5,110 nt of DNA, taken from NCBI GenBank assembly GCA_025455505.1, contig JALOMK010000190.1:1-5110 (forward strand). Direction: 5' to 3'. A model generated the notes under the pieces. It did not search any database. It saw nothing but the letters and a program-made list of their open reading frames with translations, and had not been told where the DNA came from. This DNA is from Bacteroidales bacterium. Its GTDB lineage: Bacteria; Bacteroidota; Bacteroidia; Bacteroidales; VadinHA17. Positions 1-5,110 of this stretch are shown here, piece after piece; within the stretch, counting starts at the first letter, position 1, and each line of letters opens with the position of its first letter. The position numbers were made by a program, and so were the translations under genes.

Positions 1-543
1 TATGTTGCCGAATGAGCCGCATTTCTTGTTCTCATATTCGCTGCCAATGGCTTCGGCGGCGTCCTCGATGACAGGTATGTTATATTTTGCAGCAACGGCT
101 AGGATCTCATTGAGGTTTGCCGGCATCCCGTATAGGTGAACTACAATTATTGCCTTTGGTTTTTTCCCTTTGGCAAGCCTGTCGCCGATTGCCTTATCAA
201 GGAGGGCGGCATCCATATTCCAGGTATCCGGCTCACTGTCGACAAAGACCGGCACGGCTCCCTGGTATACAACAGGATTTGCGGATGCGGCAAAGGTAAA
301 TGTAGAGCACATTACCTCATCACCCTGTTTTACACCCAGGACTATAAGGGCAAGGTGTATTGCGGCGGTTCCTGATGAAAGAGCGGCTGCGCTTTTTACA
401 GAAAGATAGTTTGAGAGGTCCTTCTCAAATTTATCCACATTGGGTCCAAGCGGAGCTATCCAGTTAGTTGTGAAAGCTTCATTAATGTATTTCATCTCCC
501 TTCCGCTCATGTGTGGAGATGAGAGCCAGATCTTAGGTTTCAT
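1..543 (-). CDS. DegT/DnrJ/EryC1 (EpsN/PglE-like) sugar aminotransferase, 3' end outside window
   Basis: PLP-dependent aminotransferase expected to move an amino group, usually from glutamate, to C4 of a UDP-4-keto-6-deoxy sugar in the cytoplasm, giving a 4-amino sugar for surface glycans. The visible 181 residues start MKPKIWLSSPHMSGRE and closely resemble the N-terminus of Bacillus subtilis EpsN as I remember it (SPPHMSGRE, NWIAPLGP, SGTAAIHLAL, VDSEPDTWNM). SSGT (56-59) fits the PLP phosphate site, and EDAAEAIGS (160-168) carries the Asp161 that should pair with the PLP ring nitrogen. The catalytic Lys normally follows GSFG (176-179) within some 10-15 residues, so it lies just outside the window and cannot be checked. 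The ATG at 543 sits 3 nt after the HAD stop codon, so it is the last visible gene of the minus-strand operon. The family is firm; the exact sugar is inferred. Confidence 0.93.
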   Translation of the reverse strand, partial: MKPKIWLSSPHMSGREMKYINEAFTTNWIAPLGPNVDKFEKDLSNYLSVKSAAALSSGTAAIHLALIVLGVKQGDEVMCSTFTFAASANPVVYQGAVPVFVDSEPDTWNMDAALLDKAIGDRLAKGKKPKAIIVVHLYGMPANLNEILAVAAKYNIPVIEDAAEAIGSEYENKKCGSFGNI

Positions 544-546
544 CGT

Positions 547-1209
547 TTATTCAACTCCGATTTCTGTAAAACTATTTAAAAGTACGTCAGGCCTGTGCGA
601 ATGAGGAAATTCTTCAATGCTGTGCCTGTGAATTGTTTTGCAATAATTTAATCCTATAGTCTTCCACCCTAGCTTTTTGGGTGTTATGAAGTCCTTTTCA
701 GGATTGTCTCCGAAATAATACAGGAAGCCCGGGTCCCTGTTGTTCATGAACTTCCTGAAAAGTGTTTCCGAAGGTTTGGATTCTCCCTCCTCCTCAGAAA
801 TTAAAATAATATCTATCAGGTTACCAAGACCTAATGCTTTAATTTTGTTCCTTTGCGTTATGCTCCTCCCGTCAGTTATTATACCGGTACATCCTCCTTT
901 GCTTCTCACAGCTATAAGGAACTCAACAACTCCTGCCGATGGAAGGACAGACGGATAATGATTCCGGTATAAATATAGCAGTTTTTCAAGTGTAAGACCC
1001 TGTCCGGGATACTTTCCAAGCAGATTTAGAAATGGGTTCCCGCCTGAAAAATAATCATCCAGCATTTCATTATAGATTTGTTCACTGTCACTGACCGATA
1101 TCATTCGGGAAATTTCAGTGAAGGCTGATTTAAGGTAATCGATCTCACAATATAGCGTATCATCAAGATCGAATACAAGGCAACTTCTTTGATCAACCTT
1201 TATAATCAT
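547..1209 (-). CDS. HAD-superfamily hydrolase (phosphatase-like)
   Basis: A 220-residue haloacid dehalogenase-type hydrolase with all four catalytic motifs. Motif I is DLDDT at 14-18, with nucleophile Asp14 and acid/base Asp16. Motif II is Thr112 in ITDGR, motif III is Lys145 in ESKP, and motif IV is GDNPEKDF at 167-174 with Asp168 and Asp173 for Mg2+. Residues 20-90 are mostly helical and form a C1-type cap. No signal peptide or membrane segment is seen, so it should be cytoplasmic. The ATG at 1209 is the only sensible start because the next Met (36) lies after motif I. It overlaps the end of the ATP-grasp gene by 17 nt, which suggests translational coupling. I recall HAD proteins with this DLDDTLY..IDYLKSA opening next to this ATP-grasp type in Bacteroidota polysaccharide clusters. 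The substrate is unknown; a phosphorylated intermediate of the neighbouring ligase is a guess. Confidence 0.9.
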   Translation of the reverse strand: MIIKVDQRSCLVFDLDDTLYCEIDYLKSAFTEISRMISVSDSEQIYNEMLDDYFSGGNPFLNLLGKYPGQGLTLEKLLYLYRNHYPSVLPSAGVVEFLIAVRSKGGCTGIITDGRSITQRNKIKALGLGNLIDIILISEEEGESKPSETLFRKFMNNRDPGFLYYFGDNPEKDFITPKKLGWKTIGLNYCKTIHRHSIEEFPHSHRPDVLLNSFTEIGVE

Positions 1210-2158
1210 CGACTATTATTTCATCATCATACCTGAGCATCAGCAAGTCTGTCTTCCAGTCGTCGAAAAAGTCCGGATCCTCGCCCAGAAGATACTCCCT
1301 GATTATCATGGCGGGGTAATTTGCATTCGCCCTGTAGGAAAGCGGGTACCCTCCTCCGAACCTTGGATTGATTTCTATTGCCGTGAACTCACCGTTATCA
1401 TTGTTCCTGAATAACTGCAAAGTTACACACCCACAAAATCCTTCACAATTTCTGAATTTGTCGCAGACAAGATCGTAAACCGGCCCCCGACGGGTCACTC
1501 CCTTGCTCACCTCCCCTGCCCTGACCTCTAACCTTTCCCTGGGCACTGCGCACTTCAGAATACCTTGCCTGCTAAAATACAAATCCACTGTAAATTCAGT
1601 ATGAATCGCAGGATCAAGGTATTCAAAGAAAATCAGCCTGCTGTCGCTTGAAATTGCCCTGGAAAGGTCGTCGCTGTTTCTTATCACTCTTGCACCTATG
1701 CTGCTGCTGCCATCGAAAGGTTTGGCAAAAACGGGAAACATCGCATTGTGTATTTCGATTTCCTTCAGGTGTTTAAGTCCTGCCCGCCTGAAAAATTCCT
1801 GTGTTAGCCTTTTGTCCCTGCACTTTCTGATCAGCTCCTGTTCAGAAAGGACAATTTCAGTACCTGCCCCGGCAAGTGAATCCCTTATGCCGGAGAGAGG
1901 CAGCAGTTCCGTATCAATTGTCGGGATAATAAGCCTGATATCATTTTCGGAACATATACGCAGCAGTTCCCTGCCAAATCCGTCTGAAGATGCATGAGGC
2001 ACCCGAAAGGCGCCATCAGAAACCTGGCATGCTGACGAAAGCATTGGATTCATGTCGGCCGTAAAAACTTTCCCCTCTCCTGTAAGTGCCTTAATTTCAG
2101 TCATAAATTCCCTTACGAGCGAAACTCTCCTTCCGGCTGAGGTGATCAGAATATTCAT
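1193..2158 (-). CDS. ATP-grasp ligase of polysaccharide clusters (carbamoyl-phosphate-synthase-like)
   Basis: A 321-residue ATP-grasp enzyme. These enzymes activate a carboxylate as acyl phosphate and join it to an amine or similar nucleophile. The N-terminal preATP-grasp fold starts MNILITSAGRRVSLV, with DMNP at 35-38 and PTIDTE at 79-84. CRDK (113-116) leads into the ATP-grasp domain, KPFDGSSSIG (146-155) is the nucleotide-binding Lys and glycine loop, and EINPRFGGG (262-270) carries the metal-binding Glu262 and Asn264. It is too short to be a real carbamoyl phosphate synthase large subunit, so automatic labels of that kind would mislead. It lies between a PglC-like transferase (4-nt ATGA overlap upstream) and the HAD gene (17-nt overlap downstream), so it probably tailors a sugar or a lipid-linked sugar. 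Adding an amino acid or other acid to the 4-amino group is a plausible but unproven role. Confidence 0.9.
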   Translation of the reverse strand: MNILITSAGRRVSLVREFMTEIKALTGEGKVFTADMNPMLSSACQVSDGAFRVPHASSDGFGRELLRICSENDIRLIIPTIDTELLPLSGIRDSLAGAGTEIVLSEQELIRKCRDKRLTQEFFRRAGLKHLKEIEIHNAMFPVFAKPFDGSSSIGARVIRNSDDLSRAISSDSRLIFFEYLDPAIHTEFTVDLYFSRQGILKCAVPRERLEVRAGEVSKGVTRRGPVYDLVCDKFRNCEGFCGCVTLQLFRNNDNGEFTAIEINPRFGGGYPLSYRANANYPAMIIREYLLGEDPDFFDDWKTDLLMLRYDDEIIVDDYKG

Positions 2159-2766
2159 TCCTTATTTCCTTTAAATTTATCCATTGTTGAACCGGTCCTG
2201 TCATATATGTCGGTGCCTGATACCACAGTGCCAAGCGTCCGGAAAAGAATTTCAAGATCGAGCCTGAATGATATGTTATCTACATAATAAACATCGAGCT
2301 CAAATTTTTCCTCCCATGTAAGCGCGTTCCTGCCCTTTACCTGTGCCCATCCGGTTATTCCGGGCTTGACTTCATGCCTTCGGCTCTGCTCCTCCGAATA
2401 AAATTCAAGATATTCTGTCAGAAGAGGCCTGGGACCGATAATGCTAATATCGCCCTTCAGAACGTTTATCAACTGGGGCAATTCATCAATACTTGTTCTC
2501 CTCAGTATTTTCCCCAGCCTCGTAAGTCGCTGGCTGTCTGTAGGAATTCTGCCATCATTGACGGTCTCAGCCTTCATAGTCCTGAATTTGTACAGTACGA
2601 AGGGCACTGCATTTTTGCCCGGACGTAACTGGCAGAAAATAACGGGTCTCCCCATGAAGATCAGGATCAGAAACGACGTTATCACTATAACCGGAAGCAG
2701 GATTGCAAGCGCTGCCAGGGCCGTAACGAAATCAAAGAATGGTTTTATGAATGTTTTATAAATCAT
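2155..2766 (-). CDS. PglC-like monotopic phosphoglycosyl transferase (bacterial sugar transferase)
   Basis: It transfers a sugar 1-phosphate from a UDP-sugar to undecaprenyl phosphate on the inner face of the cytoplasmic membrane, which starts the repeat unit. At 203 residues it has the short PglC/EpsL/WcaJ-C-terminal form, without the extra transmembrane domain of WbaP. Residues 10-37 form one hydrophobic helix with Pro25 near its middle, as in the re-entrant helix of PglC. Then come the family signatures: CQLRPGKN (45-52), YKFRTM (59-64), RRTSIDELPQ (89-98) with the catalytic Asp94-Glu95 pair, GDISIIGPRP (105-114) and PGITGWAQVKGRN, where the count of the last segment is approximate. It starts 13 nt after the glycosyltransferase stop, and its stop overlaps the ATP-grasp start (ATGA). 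With a bacillosamine-type aminotransferase in the same operon, a diamino- or amino-dideoxy sugar donor is likely, by inference. Confidence 0.95.
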   Translation of the reverse strand: MIYKTFIKPFFDFVTALAALAILLPVIVITSFLILIFMGRPVIFCQLRPGKNAVPFVLYKFRTMKAETVNDGRIPTDSQRLTRLGKILRRTSIDELPQLINVLKGDISIIGPRPLLTEYLEFYSEEQSRRHEVKPGITGWAQVKGRNALTWEEKFELDVYYVDNISFRLDLEILFRTLGTVVSGTDIYDRTGSTMDKFKGNKE

Positions 2767-2779
2767 GTCCGGGTGAATC

Positions 2780-4009
2780 TCAATACCGGAATATTTTTAC
2801 ATACTCTGAAGCAAGTTTTGCGAAAGACCTGTTGTTGATTACGAAGTCCCTTCCCCTCTGCCCTATTATGCGCAGCTGATCCGAGTCCATTTTATGGTAA
2901 TGCAGGATAGCCTGAGCCAGTTTTTCCGCATCGCCGGCCGGGACAAACTGTCCGCAATCAGCTTCATTAATCAGGCTGATGTGACCTGAATAGGAGACTA
3001 CGACCGGTTTCCCGCTGTACATATAGTCCATCCACTTGTTTCGTGAAAGTCCATACTGATAGAGGCCGACAGGAAGAACGCTGTCATGCAATACTGTGCA
3101 GTATTTCAGAAAGGAGTGTACTTTCTTCCTGGGAATACGTGGTATAAACCTCACGTTACCAAGACCTTTCGCCAGTGACACCAGGTGATCCTTCTCGCTT
3201 CCGTCGCCAAGGAGAATGAAATAAATATTCCGGATACCCATGTCATTAATAATCCTGGCGGAATTGACAAGGGTATCGAGGCTGTTGGAGCGTCCTAATG
3301 CGCCGGCATAACCGATAATGAACCCTCCATCGGGGAAAATCATCTTTCGCTCTTCATCCGTTAATTCTGTATCAGAATCGGCATTATAAAGGTCAAGTCC
3401 CTGTGGGATGCATGTAAAATTAAAATCTGACCCGATCCTGTTCCTTATGTGAAGGTCAGCCCTTGGCATTGTGGCCACTATATTGTCCGCCTTCCTGTAC
3501 CCTGCTTTTTCAATCCAGCCCAGCAAAAGTACAAGCGGATTGTACCTCGAATAGCCCCCGATGTCGGTAAGAGTCAGCGGCCATATGTCGCGGATCTCGA
3601 AGATGAACTGCGATTTCGGGCTGCGCAGCTTGAGGAAGAGCCCGTTTATTACTGAAACAAGTGATAAACTTGACACTACGATGATGCCGGGCAGGTTTTT
3701 CCTGCCGGAAGGATAGAAAAGAAGCAGGAAGGAGAATATGAACCAGCTTAACACCCTTTTTAGTCCTGCCGGGTTGCTGTACCTTATCCCCCACACCCAT
3801 ACTGTTTCAACACCGTTTATTGTTTCCTTAGTAAACAATCCCCTGAGAGGAGGCACTTTGTTAAGCTGGTAATTACTCGGAGAAGCGAATACGGTGACTT
3901 CATAACCCATCTTCAAATACTCTTCTGCAAGCAGGAATTGACGCGTGCCGTATCCGTATTTCCGGGGTGTGGCATAGTGACATATTATCCAGATGCTCTT
4001 CCTTTTCAT
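2780..4009 (-). CDS. GT4-family glycosyltransferase (WbuB/WcaI-like)
   Basis: A retaining GT-B glycosyltransferase, 409 residues from the chosen start, that probably adds the second or a later sugar to the lipid-linked unit at the cytoplasmic face. The N-terminal acceptor domain begins MKRKSIWIICHYATP, with a glycine-rich GYGTRQFLLAEEY stretch (19-31) and a hydrophobic patch (86-99) for membrane contact. EIRDIWP (138-144) is typical of the WbuB-like branch. In the donor domain, GYAGALG (233-239), LLGDGSE (266-272), LSRNKWMDYMYSGKPVV (321-337) and the NEADCGQFVP region (348-357) match the GT4 nucleotide-sugar site. I take ATG 4009 rather than ATG 4165: the extra 52 residues would overlap the FecR remnant in antisense and are unlike any GT4 N-terminus. 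No Shine-Dalgarno is visible, as is usual in Bacteroidota. It is the first gene of the left block, yet no clear promoter lies upstream because foreign-looking coding DNA begins within about 25 nt. Confidence 0.9.
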   Translation of the reverse strand: MKRKSIWIICHYATPRKYGYGTRQFLLAEEYLKMGYEVTVFASPSNYQLNKVPPLRGLFTKETINGVETVWVWGIRYSNPAGLKRVLSWFIFSFLLLFYPSGRKNLPGIIVVSSLSLVSVINGLFLKLRSPKSQFIFEIRDIWPLTLTDIGGYSRYNPLVLLLGWIEKAGYRKADNIVATMPRADLHIRNRIGSDFNFTCIPQGLDLYNADSDTELTDEERKMIFPDGGFIIGYAGALGRSNSLDTLVNSARIINDMGIRNIYFILLGDGSEKDHLVSLAKGLGNVRFIPRIPRKKVHSFLKYCTVLHDSVLPVGLYQYGLSRNKWMDYMYSGKPVVVSYSGHISLINEADCGQFVPAGDAEKLAQAILHYHKMDSDQLRIIGQRGRDFVINNRSFAKLASEYVKIFRY

Positions 4010-4026
4010 CAGTCCCAGAAATGCGG

Positions 4027-4392
4027 ATGTATAAGTATTATTACCTTTTTCCCGGCGATGAATTTTATTTTGACAGGAGGACCCAATCAGCAAAATTTGT
4101 GTCCAATAATCGGCCAAAAGCAGTTGAAAAGGTAGATAAGAAAGTTGAAGGTAAGAATGATGCAACTAACTGGTTTATGTTTAATAACCAAAATCTTGCG
4201 CAGGTTTTTGATCAATTATCAGCTATATACAATGTAAAAATAGACTATGCTGCTGCAGATTTAAAGAATATGAACTTTATCGGAAAAATTGAAAAAACGG
4301 ATTCAATCGAGACAATTCTTAACGACATAGCCTTGCTGAATAACCTGTCAGTAGTAAAAAATGAAAGTGGATTTTCGATAAGAAAAAAGTAA
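4027..4392 (+). pseudogene. FecR-type anti-sigma regulator, C-terminal remnant (DUF4974 domain)
   Basis: The last 121 codons of a FecR-like protein, normally some 300-400 residues. Complete proteins have a cytoplasmic sigma-binding part, one membrane helix, a periplasmic FecR domain and a C-terminal domain that touches the receptor. Counting from ATG 4027, YYYLFPGDEFYFDRRT (4-19) looks like the end of the FecR domain (the usual PG[DEQ]..xY[DN] turn). Residues 48-119 fit the C-terminal DUF4974 domain: NWFMFNNQNLAQVFDQLS, YNVKIDY, then FIGKIEKTDSIETIL and the closing SGFSIRKK. The sigma-binding part, the membrane helix and most of the FecR domain are absent, because the frame upstream runs antisense through the glycosyltransferase start. 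The ATG at 4027 is only a coordinate anchor; no real start is apparent. GC is about 27-38% per 60-nt line against about 47% just to the left. The reading frame itself is intact, so it may be a genuine gene cut by a breakpoint or an assembly join. Confidence 0.82.
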
Positions 4393-4422
4393 TCACTCAC
4401 AAATACAGATCATTATTGTAAA

Positions 4423-4440
4423 TCGCTGATTTTTCAGCGA
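4423..4440 (+). promoter_or_regulatory. Hairpin in the FecR-SusC gap
   Basis: A perfect 7-bp inverted repeat, TCGCTGA and TCAGCGA, around a TTTT loop, lying 30 nt after the fecR-like stop and 14 nt before the SusC-like ATG. A run of six T follows at 4448-4453, directly before the ATG, but is separated from the stem by seven bases (ACGGGGA), so it is not a standard intrinsic terminator. It could partly stop transcription between regulator and receptor, protect the receptor mRNA 5' end, or affect ribosome access. The 61-nt gap (4393-4453) has no convincing Bacteroidota promoter (-33 TTG with -7 TAnnTTTG). The structure is seen; its function is inferred. Confidence 0.5.
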
Positions 4441-4453
4441 ACGGGGATTTTTT

Positions 4454-5110
4454 ATGCTAAAATTTCAAACTGCCAAAATGAGAAAAAGTATGCTTGCTAA
4501 ATGGGAAAGACTATTACCATTACTGACTTTAATATTGGTTTTTTCCCTTCCCGGTATTGCCCAGGAAAGAACAAGTAATGTATCCGGAATTGTAAAAAGT
4601 GAATCCGGTATGGCACTTTCCAATGTATCGGTAATTGCCACAAACAGTAGTACAAATCTGGCTTCCGGTACACAAACTGACAGCAATGGCGTGTTTACCT
4701 TTTTAAAACTTCCGGTGAACGGGCGATACAGTTTTGTTTTCAGCAGTATTGGTTTTGAAACACAAACCCTTTCAGGCTACCTGCTGAAGGAAAATGCAAC
4801 AACCTCCATTATCATTAAATTAAAGGATAGCAGCACCCTTTTAAAAGACGTGGTGGTAATTGGATATGGCACAGCCAGAAGAAGTCAGATTTCAAGCTCA
4901 ATCTCAACCGTAAAAATGGAATCGGTAGATCAGGGCAGCGGATATAATCCGATGAAAATGCTACAGGGCAGGGCTACAGGTGTTAACGTAATCAGTCCCT
5001 CCGGCCAGCCCGGTGCCCGGCCGATAATTCAGATCAGGGGAGTCAGTTCTATCAGTGGCAGCAGTTCTCCTTTGTTTGTAATTGATGGTATTCCCAATGA
5101 GAATTACCCT
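4454..5110 (+). CDS. SusC/RagA-family TonB-linked outer-membrane receptor, N-terminal part
   Basis: The first 219 residues of a TonB-dependent receptor, normally about 1000 residues, that takes up oligosaccharides or other large nutrients across the outer membrane with a SusD-like lipoprotein. A signal peptide spans 1-36 (basic N-region, hydrophobic core at 20-32, probable cut after PGIA, before QER). A carboxypeptidase-D regulatory-like domain follows at about 42-124 (VSGIVKSESG, LSNVSVIAT, TDSNGVFTF, YSFVFSSIGFET). Then LKDVVVIGYGT (130-140), the conserved TonB-box-like link, leads into the plug domain: LQGRATGVNV (170-179), SGQPGARP, IQIRGVSSISG (192-202) and LFVIDGIP (207-214). There is no STN domain between the signal peptide and the regulatory-like domain, though receptors that signal through FecR often have one. 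Met9 (4478) is an alternative start that still leaves a good signal peptide. The frame is open to the window end. Confidence 0.95.
   Translation, partial: MLKFQTAKMRKSMLAKWERLLPLLTLILVFSLPGIAQERTSNVSGIVKSESGMALSNVSVIATNSSTNLASGTQTDSNGVFTFLKLPVNGRYSFVFSSIGFETQTLSGYLLKENATTSIIIKLKDSSTLLKDVVVIGYGTARRSQISSSISTVKMESVDQGSGYNPMKMLQGRATGVNVISPSGQPGARPIIQIRGVSSISGSSSPLFVIDGIPNENYP

Noticed and set aside
117..409. Three overlapping plus-strand open frames of 60-79 codons
   Set aside because: All are antisense to the well-supported aminotransferase and show no recognisable protein features.
1420..1470. A cluster of Cys codons in the ATP-grasp protein (residues 232, 238, 242, 244) as a possible metal site
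   Set aside because: The spacing fits no iron-sulfur or zinc motif that I know, and the stretch sits within a normal ATP-grasp fold.
1698..1997. A 99-codon plus-strand open frame
   Set aside because: It is antisense to the ATP-grasp gene and rich in Ser/Leu/Ile, as expected of a shadow frame.
2374..2761. Two plus-strand open frames of 84 and 106 codons
   Set aside because: They lie wholly within the PglC-like gene on the other strand and have no domain features.
3449..3800. A plus-strand 68-codon frame and a minus-strand 96-codon frame inside the glycosyltransferase
   Set aside because: Both are out of frame with a complete GT4 protein whose motifs run through the same bases.
4010..4165. 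A 52-residue N-terminal extension of the glycosyltransferase, starting at ATG 4165
   Set aside because: It is antisense to clear FecR coding sequence, does not resemble a GT4 N-terminus, and MKRKSIWIICHY from 4009 is a normal start for the fold.
4423..4453. A classical rho-independent terminator
   Set aside because: The stem is only 7 bp, and the T-run starts eight bases after it and touches the next start codon.
4465..4686. A minus-strand 73-codon open frame
   Set aside because: It is antisense to the signal peptide and regulatory-like domain of the SusC-family receptor.

Overview
The window looks like genomic DNA of a Bacteroidota bacterium. The signs are a FecR-type anti-sigma C-terminus followed by a SusC/RagA-type TonB-dependent receptor, the lack of Shine-Dalgarno sequences, and protein variants that I associate with exopolysaccharide clusters of this phylum. 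It holds two unrelated blocks that meet at about position 4010-4035.

Left block (1 to about 4009, all on the minus strand, roughly 42-52% GC in the lines I counted): the end of a surface-polysaccharide operon. In transcription order it encodes a GT4 glycosyltransferase (4009-2780), a PglC-like membrane phosphoglycosyl transferase (2766-2155), an ATP-grasp ligase (2158-1193), a HAD-family phosphatase-like protein (1209-547) and an EpsN/PglE-like sugar aminotransferase (543 to beyond base 1). Spacing is very tight: 13 nt, a 4-nt ATGA overlap, a 17-nt overlap and 3 nt. This indicates one polycistronic, probably translationally coupled unit. The likely scheme is that the aminotransferase builds a 4-amino-4,6-dideoxy sugar nucleotide, the PglC-like enzyme loads a sugar phosphate on undecaprenyl phosphate, and the GT4 enzyme adds a further sugar. 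The ATP-grasp/HAD pair may decorate the amino sugar, which is inference.

Right block (about 4027 to 5110, plus strand, about 33% GC in the first part): the last ~120 codons of a FecR-like anti-sigma regulator whose sensor and membrane parts are missing, then a 61-nt gap with a perfect 7-bp hairpin, then the first 219 codons of a SusC-like outer-membrane receptor that runs off the window. This is the usual order of a nutrient-uptake locus (sigma, FecR, SusC, SusD).

The main oddity is the join: FecR loses its first two thirds exactly where the divergent glycosyltransferase starts, and base composition changes there. It is either a real rearrangement breakpoint or a chimeric assembly. No RNA genes, CRISPR arrays, insertion sequences or transposase genes were seen.
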